This document shows positions 36,060-46,432 of a DNA stretch of 64,000 nt, one piece after another. A program made the position numbers and the translations under genes. The stretch's first letter is position 1. Each line of letters opens with the position of its first letter. This DNA comes from Gemmatales bacterium (lineage in GTDB: Bacteria > Planctomycetota > Planctomycetia > Gemmatales > Gemmataceae), in assembly GCA_026004675.1 (NCBI GenBank), contig BPJP01000009.1:62001-126000 (forward strand). The letters run 5' to 3'. Under the pieces are notes generated by a model. That model ran no database searches, was not told the DNA's origin, and saw nothing but the letters and a program-made list of their open reading frames with translations.

Positions 36060-39000
36060 CTACAGCATGTGTTTGCGTTTGCGCAAGCACCACTCGCATC
36101 CCAAAAGGCCGAGGATGAAGAAGAACGTCAAGAAATGATTCCACAACAAGCGAGGCGGTTGGGGGGGAGTTGAGTGCCACTCTCGTTCCGGAAGGGAGAT
36201 GGTCCAATAACTGGTCGGCATCGACGAGTGTGTAGAAGCCGCCGTGGGTTTCCTGGGCAGCGCGTTCCATCTCCTTTCGGTTCATGCGCAGCCGATCCAT
36301 TTCTCCAGGCGGGGACCAGTACCCTGCATTCGGCATGAGGTTTGGGCCCTTCGACGGTCGGAGCACTCAGCCAGAAACGATAGTGTCCTTCGGGAGTGCG
36401 TGTCAAAATGGCTTCGTAAGTTGCCCGTGTTCCCGGAACTTTGGCGAGCTGGAGCGTCTGACCTTCGGTACCTCCGCCGGGAAGCGTCCGCTCGACGAAA
36501 ACATGGACCTTGGTCTTCTCATCAGGTGGGGGCCGGTCGTCGGGAAAACGCACATGAACTTTGATCGGCTCCCCTCGCCGATAAGGCGTTTGCCGATCCA
36601 AACGCAACTCGATGCGTCCCAGTCGACTGCGGGCGAGGTAGCGGACTGTTTGGATCCAGAACTGGTTGAAGCGCAACTCCTGTTCGCGCCAGCGCCACCG
36701 CCAGGTTTCGTGGATGCCGAAGAACATACATCGGCCCGAGCCGACGAAATGCTGGACGATCAAGGGATGGGGCCGTTTCTTTCCTTCAGCGTTGTCGCCG
36801 CGGACGGCCGCATCGCTTTCCACGTCAGGGTGTTCCGCCAGCACTTCGGCGGCAGGCTTGAGGCGAAAACCTTCCGACCACCAGTACAACTCGCGCAGTT
36901 CCTCCCAGATGCGTTGGTTCTCGGCTTCGTCGGGGCTGAAACGAAAGATGGGATGAAATCGGCCCTGAGGCGTCCATTGGGGCCGGAAACCCGTCTTGCG
37001 GGCGAATTCGACCGGTTTCGGTCCGTTGATTTCCAGCGGCAAAACATCCATAAGGGGTGTTTCTTTGAACGCATGCGGGTTGTGATGTTCGCCGGCAATG
37101 CAAAGCAGACCGCCGCCTCGCTCGCTTACGAAATCCGCCAACAGCGACAGGTTTTTCGGTCCGAGTTTCGGATGGTTCGGATCGACGTCTCCCAGTATCA
37201 CGACATCGAATTGCTCCAGCTCGACTTTGTCGGGAAACTCGACGAGGGCGCTTTTGTCCTGGCTGGCCCAATTGTCATCCGCGTCGAGCAAAAGCACGCG
37301 CAAGTCGATGGTCTTGTTGTTCTTCTGGGCTTCGCTTTCGCGCTCCAGCAAATTTTTCACATAGCGGAATTCGTAGCGTGCCCGGTCTTCGATCATGAGC
37401 ACTTTGAAAAGTTTGGCTTCCCGGACCAGCACGCTATGTTCCAGACGAACGATATCGGAAGGTTGCGGCTTTTCGTCGGGCGGGAGCTTGACTTTGATGA
37501 CGTAAGTGGTTTCGCCAGGAATATGGGGACGGTGCACGAGTCGGAATTTCACCGGGGCTCCGTCGGCTCCCGCCGAAACGGTCTTAGCGTCCAGTTCCTG
37601 CCCGTCGGCTTCCTTGCCTTTCAAGAATAATTGCACGCGAAACTTTCGCTCCGGATAGCCTTGAGCCAGCAGCTTCGCTTCGAAAACGATGCGGTCGCCG
37701 ACGAAAACACTGTCCTCTGCCCGCAGATCATGGAGTTGCAAACTGCGCAGGGCGTGGGCGTCGCCGATGCCGACAAAGAAGAGCGGCACACCGACTTGGC
37801 GCGCATACCGTGCCGCCCGCGCGAGGTTTTCTCCTTCTGTCGTGACGCCGTCCGTCAGCATAATGATGGCAGAAAGCGAGGAGCCGCGAAAATCGTTGAG
37901 CACTTGCCGTACAGCGGTCCCCAGTTGGCTCGAGTCTCCTTCTGCTTGCAAGTTCTTGATTTTGCCCAAGAGCGCCTTTTGCTGCTCGACATTCGTGGGA
38001 TCGGTGAGGTCGCCTAGCCGGGCAGCACGCCCCGAACAGTGGTAGACATGGATTTTCACTTGTTTTTCCAAAAGCAGCGTGCGCAGCCAGTCCGACTGGC
38101 GATGGGCAAGAAGAGCTTTGGCCAATTCCAGGCGTGTCGGTGCATCCATTCCTGCCTGTTTCGCCAGGCGTTCCGCCGCCTGATGAATCGCATCGTCCCG
38201 ATAATTGTCGCGGGCACTCATGCTCCGCGAATCGTCGATCATCAATGCGACATCCGGCCAGCTTTGACGTTCGAACCACAACTTGAGCTGCGGCAAGAGC
38301 ACGGCCAGGACGAGGAGGATGAGGACGAAACGCATGCCAGCCAGCAACAGTTTATAGGTCGTCCGAGCGAAGTCGCCTTCGCGAAGGTAAATGGCGACAA
38401 GCAAAATGAGCGCGACCAGAGCGAGAGCGCCTGCGTACCACGGATCGTTTTTGCCGCCAGTCAGATAGGGGGAGAATTCGAGGCGCCATCGGCTACCTTC
38501 ACCTGGGGCAGGCGGAGGAATGCCCAGCGTGATCTCGACGCCTCGGCGGAATCGCTCGGGAAGAAAACCGAGAAAATCACCGGTGATCGCCGCGTGGATC
38601 AAGACGAACGCCCCCAGGGAGGCGAGAGCGAACACCAATAGACCAAGCGCATAAACCCACCCATCTCTCTGCAAGCGGGCCGACTCATCGACGGGCGAGC
38701 CACTGTAGTGGCCAAACACCCAGGCGAGAACGCTTTCGACCAACAGCAGGACGAAGACGGCCAAAAGCGCCAGCCGGGCGATCTCCGTTCCAAAACCGCG
38801 AACCAGTTCGCGGCGAGTCGCGACGGCATCGCCGCTCGCTGGCACCACGTCCCTGGCATCCAAAACGAGTTGGAAATCCCATCCCGGATAAATCGCTTTC
38901 AACTCCGCTGGCGACGTCCTCTGCAAATCGCTCTCGGACGAGTGCCGATCGAAATACGTCGTCGGCACGTTGACCGCGAAGAGACGAGTTTGCGGATCGC

Positions 39001-41092
39001 CCAGAACTTTCGCCTGGTAAATGCCGCTTTGCTGTGTTTCCGCCCAGGCCAGCAGACTGTTTTCTTCCTGATCTCGAACACGAGTGGTTTCGACTTTGCC
39101 GTCCGGCAGGCGAATTTCCGCGTCAGCCCCTGCATCTTTGAGAGGCAAATAAGCTTCCAGTACGTCCCCGACGGCGTTCGATTGTTCGCCCAGCTTGCCG
39201 CTCATGGCGTAGCGAAGCAGTTCCTGCATCATTGGCACGAAACTCGGCGAGATGGGCCAGCTCGTCCAATCCATGTTGACGGTGGAAGTCAACAAGACGA
39301 CGCGGCCTCGGCTGGGAAACGATCGGTCCTGGCCACGTCGGATGATCGGCGGATTCCACGCGATGATCGCCGGATCGCCATGTGGGAGCTGCTCCGCGAC
39401 AGGGATATTGTCAGCCGTCGTTTCCGGGGAGAATTTGAGGATCGTCCATGCCGGACTCGTTGCCGGAACCTCCACTCGCATGTACTCGTGAAAGCGAGCC
39501 GATGTCAGGGTGGCGCGATCCCGCTCGTCGGCGAACGCCGCAAGCGGCGGCTCCTTGAAGTGCTCTTCATCGGCAAACAAATGGAAGGCGCGGTCTTTGC
39601 TGCCGCGCTGCCTGCCGATCAACTTTGCGGGCAAAATCCCTTTGCCTTCCCGAAATAAGAGCCGATTGTACGCCTCCGTATCGACGTTCGGCCCCAGACA
39701 AAAAACCACGCCGCCGCCATTTCGCAAATGCGTTTCCAGCCGGCGGACCTCAGCGACGCTCAGCCGGGGAACGTCGCACAGGAAAACGCAATCATAGTCG
39801 GCCAGGTTTCCCAATCCGGCATCGGCAAACTGCGTCGTGCTCAGAACCTTGGGTCGCACCGGCACGTTCTTCGGTACCGGCGTTTCTTGATAGGGATTCA
39901 AACTATCCAGCAAAAATTCCGTCGCCCGCTCGTAAATCTCAACGGCAGGTTTGCCATTGACCAGCATGACTGGAACGGTCTCTTTCACGGTAACGACAAC
40001 GGTCCGCGAGTCATCCAAGGTCAAATCGTCGCTGCTGATGCGCACTTGCACAGCATAGTCGCCCGGCGTTGTGAACTTGTAGGGAAAGCTCACCGTGGCC
40101 GTCTCGCTCGGCGAGACGTTGATCTCCGCTTGATTGGCCGGTTCAAGGGCGAATTTTCCTTCGCGATCACTGGCGGGCGCTTTGCCGATCAAAAGCTCGA
40201 CACGGACTTTGCGACGGGGAGCAGCACCGTAATTGCGAATGGTGGCGGTAAAGGGAGTGACCGCCGACGTTGACGCCAGCGGCGCTGCCAGTTTCACGCC
40301 GGTGACGGCAAGGTTATCGACTCGCTCCCTGCCGACATCGAGCAGGACGATCTGTGCTTTGCTTTGAATTTTCTGCAGAGTAGACAGGGGGTTGACGGCG
40401 AGCCTTGCCGTCCACGTGGCTCGTTGCAGGTCGGTAATAAAATAGACCTGTCGCGAGTCGAATTTGTCGGGGGAGCGTGCGAGCATCGCCTCGACCGTGC
40501 TGAAGGTGGCGGCGACGTCGGCGTTGCCGTGGGGCAGGACAAGAGACTCGATTTCTTCGATGACTTTATCGGCATCGACCGCTGGTTCGGGCACGATGGT
40601 GCGTGGCGGCGAGCCCATCAAGACGACACTGAAGCCGTCACCGCCTTTGCCGGCGTCAACGATTTCGCGAGCGGCAGCACAGGCGCGTTCGAACGAAGTT
40701 TTTCCCCCCTGCCGCAACGCCATGCTGAACGAACCATCGATGACGAGAATCCTGTGAGTCCGTTGCTGGGCGATCGTGGCATGGGTTGCGTGTCCGGGGA
40801 AGTAGCGAGCCCACAGCGTCTCTTCCGCCCAATCCATTACGCTGGCCATTGCCAGCACAATGAGCAATACGATCAGCGTTCGCAGGGCGAGGAGGATGAG
40901 TTGCTCGAAACGGAGTTTGCGGGTGTTTTTGCGTTGGGCGGCGAGCAAGAAGCGCATGGCAGCCCAATGGACGATGCGAAAACGTCTGCGATTGAGCAAG
41001 TGGATAATGATGGGAACGGAAGCAGCCGCAACCGCCGCCGCCAAAGCACTAGTGGGCGTCGTAAAGAGAAACGCCAAGGCAACAGATGGCAC
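36060..41092 (-). CDS. Giant BatA-like membrane protein with two vWA domains, 3' end frameshifted
   Basis: The protein is about 1670 residues. It starts at GTG 41092 behind AAGGAGG, with an in-frame stop just upstream. It opens with an aerotolerance-regulator (BatA) N-terminal membrane region (HLLNRRRFRIVHWAAMRFL). A vWA domain with DGSFS at D119-S123 follows, then membrane helices near 800-900, and a second vWA domain with DDSRSMS near 950. It looks like two neighbouring planctomycete vWA genes fused in frame. Read literally the frame stops at 36128, but one extra base at 36311-36314 and another in the G7 run 36161-36167 divert it. Correcting both restores a normal ending with a membrane segment (NHFLTFFFILGLLG) and the stop at 36060-36062. 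Function is unknown; envelope assembly is the usual guess for BatA proteins. Confidence 0.85.
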
Positions 41093-41356
41093 GATGCCGC
41101 CTCCTTAGCAAAACCTCGCAGGCATGCGGAACTTCTATCAGGATAAAGCACGGAGTTGACGGCCGCTAGTGTTTGAATGGGAACTCCCGCGCCAAGGGAG
41201 CCACACCCGTCTTTTCTCGCACCCTCGCCATCCTGATGGTTCAACCGCCACCTGTGAAGCGAATTCCTGGTTGCGGCGGCGAACTGGCTTGCAATCGCCC
41301 TGAGTGGCCGGTATTCGTAGAGTTTTCGCTGATCACTTTTTGTGTTGGAGTTGCCC

Positions 41357-42787
41357 ATGGTTCGCACGACACTGACGGTATGGTTGTTCGCTGCCGCTTT
41401 CGCAACCGCTGCCGAAAAGAGTTTGCCCAACATCATCTTTCTCATGGCGGACGACTTGGGGAGCGGCGATCTCGGCTGTTACAACAAGGATTCGAAAATC
41501 CCCACTCCGAATATGGATCGCCTGGCCGCTCAAGGCATGCGCTTCACCGATGCCCATACTCCCTCCGCCGTGTGTACGCCCACCCGCTACGGCGTTTTGA
41601 CGGGAAGATACGCGTGGCGGACACGGCTGAAGAAGGGGGTCTTGCACGGCTACGATCCGCTCTTGATTGAACCGGACCGCATGACCGTGGCCTCGCTTCT
41701 GAAAAAACATGGCTATAGCACCGGCTGCGTCGGCAAATGGCACTTGGGGCTTGGCAAGGAAAAACCAACCGACTACACCAAATCCTTGCGCCCCGGACCG
41801 AACGCGGTCGGTTTCGATTATTTCTTCGGCATTCCCGCTTCACTCGACATGCCCCCGTATGTTTTCGTCGAAAACGAAAAAGTCGTGGCACAACCGACAG
41901 AAGAAATCGCCGGCAGCCAGATGCGACGACGTGGTGGCGGTGGCTTTTGGCGGGGCGGCGCCATTGCTCCCGGTTTCCGTCATGTCGACGTGCTTCCCAA
42001 GATCACCGAGAAAGCCGTCGCCTTTATCGATCGGCAGACGAAAGAAAAGCCGTTCTTTTTGTATTTCCCGCTTTCGGCGCCACATACTCCCTGGATGCCC
42101 ACGGAGCCGTTTCTGGGACGAAGTAAAGCAGGACCATACGGTGATTTCACCGTACAAGTCGATGCGACTGTCGGCGCGGTGATGGAGGCATTGGACAAGA
42201 AAGGCTTTACCGAGAATACGTTGTTCATCGTCACGAGCGACAATGGCGCCCATTGGCTTCCCAGCGATAAAGAAAAATACAAGCACCTTGCCAACTGGCA
42301 TTATCGCGGGCAGAAGGCAGATATCTGGGAAGGGGGACACCGGGTAGCTTTTATCGCGCGCTGGCCGGGAAAGATCAAACCCGGGACGGTCAATGACGCG
42401 ACGATCTGCCTGGTGGACTTTTTGGCAACCTGTGCCGAGATCGTCGGCGAAAAACTCCCCGAAAACGCCGGTGAAGATAGCTTCAGTATTCTCCCTCATC
42501 TTCTCGGCAAGAAGCCCGAAACGGAACGTCCGCCTGTGGTGCATCATTCTGGGAGCGGTCTTTTCGCCATCCGCAAAGGGGATTGGAAACTGATCGAGGG
42601 CTTGGGTTCGGGTGGTTTCAGTTCTCCGAAGAGCGTTAAACCCAAGCCCGGCGATCCCGCGGGACAATTGTACAATCTGAAAGAGGATTTGGCAGAATCC
42701 AAAAATTTGTATTTAGAGAAGCCCGACATTGTAAAAGAATTGCAGGCGGATTTGGCAGCGATCCGGAAGAAGGGTCGCAGCCGCTGA
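41357..42787 (+). CDS. Secreted sulfatase, formylglycine type
   Basis: The 476-residue enzyme has a signal peptide (residues 1-19, ending ATAAEK). The sulfatase core holds metal ligands D32 and D33 in MADDLGSGDLG and the modification motif CTPTR at C73-R77, whose cysteine is converted to formylglycine. It hydrolyses sulfate esters outside the cytoplasm; planctomycetes use many such enzymes on marine or plant-type sulfated polysaccharides. Family segments include KWHLGLGKEKPTDY, FFLYFPLSAPHTPW and FIVTSDNGAHWLP. Activity needs a sulfatase-modifying enzyme, not seen in this window. ATG 41357 follows TTGGAG and leaves a proper signal; the upstream frame start at 41342 would spoil it. Confidence 0.94.
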   Translation: MVRTTLTVWLFAAAFATAAEKSLPNIIFLMADDLGSGDLGCYNKDSKIPTPNMDRLAAQGMRFTDAHTPSAVCTPTRYGVLTGRYAWRTRLKKGVLHGYDPLLIEPDRMTVASLLKKHGYSTGCVGKWHLGLGKEKPTDYTKSLRPGPNAVGFDYFFGIPASLDMPPYVFVENEKVVAQPTEEIAGSQMRRRGGGGFWRGGAIAPGFRHVDVLPKITEKAVAFIDRQTKEKPFFLYFPLSAPHTPWMPTEPFLGRSKAGPYGDFTVQVDATVGAVMEALDKKGFTENTLFIVTSDNGAHWLPSDKEKYKHLANWHYRGQKADIWEGGHRVAFIARWPGKIKPGTVNDATICLVDFLATCAEIVGEKLPENAGEDSFSILPHLLGKKPETERPPVVHHSGSGLFAIRKGDWKLIEGLGSGGFSSPKSVKPKPGDPAGQLYNLKEDLAESKNLYLEKPDIVKELQADLAAIRKKGRSR

Positions 42788-42991
42788 ACGTTTGCTTGCA
42801 ACTTGCCGCGAAAGTCGGCAAAAAAATAACAACTAGCCTCTTGCGAAATGCCGGCAAGATTGGCACACTCTACCCTTTAAGTGGAAGGAGTTTGGAGTTA
42901 AAATCGAATGGTCGCAAGTGCGTGACCTATACTTCTAAAAGAAGAGCGCTGGCTTGTCCGTTCTTTAGCGCGGAGATCAACTGTTTTATCC

Positions 42992-45900
42992 ATGGCTGCA
43001 CCGGCTAATCCTGCTGAGTTTCTCGAATTGGTGCGCAAAAGCGGCGTCGTCGATATCAGCCGCTTAGATAACTATGTTGCCGCCAACAAAGGGAAACTGC
43101 CTAGCGAACTAGGAAAGCTCGCCGGCGTCCTCGTACGCGACGGCATCCTGACTCATTTTCAGGCCGAGCAGTTCTTGCTCGGCAAATGGCGCCGCTTCAC
43201 CATCGGCAAATACAAAGTCTTGGAAAGACTCGGCTCCGGTGGCATGGGGAGCGTCTATTTGTGCGAACACCGCTTCATGCGCCGACGCGTGGCTGTCAAA
43301 GTCCTGCCAGCTGCCAAAGCGGACGACCCGGCAGCCCTGGAACGGTTCTACCGTGAAGCCCGCGCGGTCGCCGCGCTTGACCATCCGAACATCGTTCGTG
43401 CTTACGACATCGACCAGGACGACAAGCTGCACTTCCTGGTCATGGAATACGTCGACGGCGCCAGCTTGCAAGAGATCGTCAAGAAGCACGGACCGATGGA
43501 CATCAACCGCGCCGCCCACTATATCCAGCAGGCTGCGGTCGGGTTGCAGCACGCCTACCAAACGGCCGGTATTGTGCACCGCGACATTAAACCGGGCAAC
43601 CTTCTCGTGGACCGCACGGGTGTGGTCAAGATCCTGGACATGGGGTTGGCACGTTTCTTCCACGACGAAGAAGACTTGCTGACCAAAAAATATGACGAAA
43701 ACGTGCTAGGGACCGCCGACTATTTGGCGCCCGAACAAGCACTCGACAGCCACAGCGTCGATATCCGCGCAGACATCTACAGTCTGGGAGCGACCTTCTA
43801 TTTCCTGCTGACTGGCAACACGCCTTTCACGGAGGGTACCGTTGCCCAAAAGCTTATCTGGCACCAGACGAAGAATCCCAAACCGATCAAATCGCTACGA
43901 CCCGAGGTCCCAGAGAAGCTTGTTGCCGTCGTAGAGAAGATGATGGCCAAAAAGCCGGAGGATCGCTACCAGACTCCGGCCGAAGTGGTGCAGGCGCTAA
44001 GCCCGTGGACGCAGAAACCGATTCCGCCGCCCCCGGAAAAAGAGATGCCGCGACTAAGCCCCGCGGCGTTGGGCGACACGAGCCTGGGAATTTCATCCCC
44101 TGAGCATCCGACGGCGCCCATGCCGGCACCCACTCCGACTCCGACCGGCGGTGCCGCGGTTGCTGCCGTCGCGCCTCGTCCGACTACAACCAGGCCCACG
44201 CCAGCCCCGGCAATCAGCGCAGGCAACGGCAAGACCGCCATCCAGGAAGCGCCCAACTGGAGCGACATCGCTCCCGACTCACAGCGCGACTCCAGTCTCC
44301 CTTTGCCGCAGCTCGTTATCAAATACCCGTTTCTGAAAACCTTTTATGACCACCGGCCGTTTTGGCTGATCGTCAGCGCTGCCGGCAGCGTCTTTTTCAT
44401 GTCCCTTTTCATGGTCTGGTGGGCGCTCTCGGGTACCAGGCCGCCTGAACCGAACCGACCGCCATCGCCCAACCGCGTCCTGCGCGTCAACGATTCGGGG
44501 GACGAAGGGACGTTCCGGACTCTTCATGAAGCTCTGGCGAAAGCGGCCCCCAAGACGCGGATTCTCATCGAAAAAGACTTCCTCGAAGAAACACTGGTCG
44601 TGCCAGCGATTCCCGCCGACCGGCTCCAGGGAATTTCTATCGAGTCCGGACTTGAAAAAGGCAAACGCGTCGTTTGGGCCTGCCCAAGCAAAGCCAAAGA
44701 CTTTATCAAAATCAGCAACGTCGAAGACGGTCTCGTCATCAAAGGGTTCGAGATCGACGGCAAAGACCAGATCGACAATCTCATCGTTTTGACGCAACGA
44801 TGCCAGAATATCGTCCTGGAAGACCTGCATCTTACAGGCTTCAAAGAAGCTGGCATTCAACTGTTCAATTGTTATGGAACGAAAGAACAGCCCAATGTCA
44901 TTCACAACGTGCGCATCACGGCCAACTCCAGCTCCTCGGTAGCGAACAATAAAAACAAAGTCGCGGTCTCGCTGCGATCCATTTCGTCCATGCCAGCGAA
45001 TGACTCATTCACCTTCGAAAATTGTCGCTTCGAAGGGCCGTTCGCCGCCGCGGTGGAGGTCAATGGCAATACTAGAAACGGCACTTTTCGGCATTGCCGG
45101 ATCTTCGACGCCAAATACGGCTTCCATTACAAACGCGCCATTCCTTACCATCAAGTGCAGTTGAACGTCGAATCCAGTACGTTCTGCAAAAACGAGACGG
45201 GGTTTTTCTTCGAGGTCAATCCGCCGAAGGAAAGTAAACTCACCATCAAAAATAATCTATTCTACAAAGTGGGTGTTCTTGCCCAAGCCGAAGAGCGACC
45301 AGGAAACCACCAACCAGGCAAGGTTGATGCCCAGTGGATCTGGTTCAATGAGCCTGGCGACTTGTTGAAGAATGCTCCCAAAGAGACACGATTTTTTCGC
45401 AAAACGTTCAAGATCGCATCAAGCAAACCAATTGCCAATGCGAATTTGAATTTCGCGGTTTCCGATAACGACGAAATCAGTGTCTGGGTCAACGGAAAGG
45501 CGATCGCCACGAATCTTCGGGGGACGAAGCACGTCTATTTCGCTGATGTCGCGCCATGGTTGAAGTCCAATGCCGATAATGTCATCGCCATTCGGGCGAA
45601 AAATGCATGGAATGGCGCTGGAGTGTTATGTCAACTGGACTGCACCTTTGCCGGCGACAAGCCTTTGCACCTCCACAGCGATGGCAGTTGGAAAGCGACA
45701 AAGAATGCCAACGGCGTCGACTGGACGAAGGTCGACTTCAAGGAGGACGGCTGGCAGGGCGCGAAAACCCTTAAACCATACAACGACGGCAAAGTTCCGT
45801 GGAAGAATCTGACATGGGACATTGTCGTCCAAGGTGAATTCGGCAAAATCTATAAAGACATTCTTACGACCGAGGGGAACGTCCGCGGACCACTTTCAAT

Positions 45901-46033
45901 TGAAGGCGGCTTGTCGTTGGCCTCGCGGTTCGTCGAGTTTCCCGATTTGCCAACGAACCCGAACAAGCCCGACTTTCTCGTCTATCCAGCCAACGGGCCA
46001 TTGGGCAAGCTCAACGCAGGCTTCGTTCCCTGA
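42992..46033 (+). CDS. Transmembrane Ser/Thr protein kinase with outer beta-helix and inserted jelly-roll domain
   Basis: The 1013-residue protein has a Hanks-type kinase domain (about 68-345) with glycine loop LGSGGMGSVY, ATP-binding K103 in AVKVLP, catalytic D198 in HRDIKPGN, a DMG in place of DFG at D216 and the APE motif at 246-248. A Pro/Ala-rich linker and one membrane segment (about 457-480) follow. The outer part is a right-handed beta-helix (about 490-760, NosD/pectate-lyase-like) and a galactose-binding-like jelly-roll (about 775-935, with VDAQWIWFNEPG and NEISVWVNGKAIA-type strands). A final return to helix-type sequence ends the protein. So the jelly-roll appears inserted into the beta-helix. 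It probably senses a glycan outside and phosphorylates inside. ATG 42992 is the natural start. Confidence 0.93.
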   Translation: MAAPANPAEFLELVRKSGVVDISRLDNYVAANKGKLPSELGKLAGVLVRDGILTHFQAEQFLLGKWRRFTIGKYKVLERLGSGGMGSVYLCEHRFMRRRVAVKVLPAAKADDPAALERFYREARAVAALDHPNIVRAYDIDQDDKLHFLVMEYVDGASLQEIVKKHGPMDINRAAHYIQQAAVGLQHAYQTAGIVHRDIKPGNLLVDRTGVVKILDMGLARFFHDEEDLLTKKYDENVLGTADYLAPEQALDSHSVDIRADIYSLGATFYFLLTGNTPFTEGTVAQKLIWHQTKNPKPIKSLRPEVPEKLVAVVEKMMAKKPEDRYQTPAEVVQALSPWTQKPIPPPPEKEMPRLSPAALGDTSLGISSPEHPTAPMPAPTPTPTGGAAVAAVAPRPTTTRPTPAPAISAGNGKTAIQEAPNWSDIAPDSQRDSSLPLPQLVIKYPFLKTFYDHRPFWLIVSAAGSVFFMSLFMVWWALSGTRPPEPNRPPSPNRVLRVNDSGDEGTFRTLHEALAKAAPKTRILIEKDFLEETLVVPAIPADRLQGISIESGLEKGKRVVWACPSKAKDFIKISNVEDGLVIKGFEIDGKDQIDNLIVLTQRCQNIVLEDLHLTGFKEAGIQLFNCYGTKEQPNVIHNVRITANSSSSVANNKNKVAVSLRSISSMPANDSFTFENCRFEGPFAAAVEVNGNTRNGTFRHCRIFDAKYGFHYKRAIPYHQVQLNVESSTFCKNETGFFFEVNPPKESKLTIKNNLFYKVGVLAQAEERPGNHQPGKVDAQWIWFNEPGDLLKNAPKETRFFRKTFKIASSKPIANANLNFAVSDNDEISVWVNGKAIATNLRGTKHVYFADVAPWLKSNADNVIAIRAKNAWNGAGVLCQLDCTFAGDKPLHLHSDGSWKATKNANGVDWTKVDFKEDGWQGAKTLKPYNDGKVPWKNLTWDIVVQGEFGKIYKDILTTEGNVRGPLSIEGGLSLASRFVEFPDLPTNPNKPDFLVYPANGPLGKLNAGFVP

Positions 46034-46432
46034 CCTCATCCACCATTCGATGACGCACGCTGTAAAGTTGTTGCAGCCGTCGATCGTCTAGTCGAGTCGA
46101 AAATTTGGGGGGCAGGCTTTCGACCCACCCCCCGGCAGGCGCTGCGCGCCCGCCCCACCCGACAGGTGGCTTGCGATCATCACATCAGTGGCCGTTGACG
46201 TGGAGTACGCAATAACAGGAATGTCCAACCGCTAGCAAAAGTAATGCCAGCTGAAAGATGTTAGAAAATGTGGGAAACGTCATCGTCGTAAGGAAATGGA
46301 TGCGCATCCAATGCCCAGCAGTGGCATTCGATTCGCCACGCTGCGTCGCAAACCAACAAGAAAGACGTGATTTCACGTTTCTGGTGATGTACAATCAGGC
46401 GTTCTTTCGTGTGCCAACCCGGGGTTGTTGTC
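46034..46432. other. Intergenic region with GC-rich repeats, palindromes and a -10 box
   Basis: This 399-base gap holds a G6/C6 hairpin-forming tract (46107-46133) after the kinase gene. It also has a perfect 14-base palindrome TGGATGCGCATCCA (46297-46310), the inverted repeat ACGTGA-TT-TCACGT (46365-46378), and TACAAT at 46390-46395 as a -10 candidate for the DUF1501 gene. I see no RNA or protein gene. Confidence 0.5.
46365..46395 (+). promoter_or_regulatory. Palindrome and -10 box before the second DUF1501 gene
   Basis: ACGTGA-TT-TCACGT (46365-46378) lies over the expected -35 position of a promoter with TACAAT at 46390-46395. A regulator bound there could repress or activate the DUF1501 gene starting at 46433. 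Confidence 0.4.

Noticed and set aside
36284-37630. 448-codon + strand frame within the BatA/vWA gene
   Set aside because: Antisense to the vWA protein, whose sequence is conserved-looking throughout.
42809-42832. Hairpin with TTGCCG/CGGCAA arms after the sulfatase
   Set aside because: It is followed by A residues on the coding strand, so it is not an intrinsic terminator for that gene.
42855-42880. TTGGCAC-like sequence suggesting a sigma-54 -24 box
   Set aside because: No TTGC at the -12 position; the match is one-sided.
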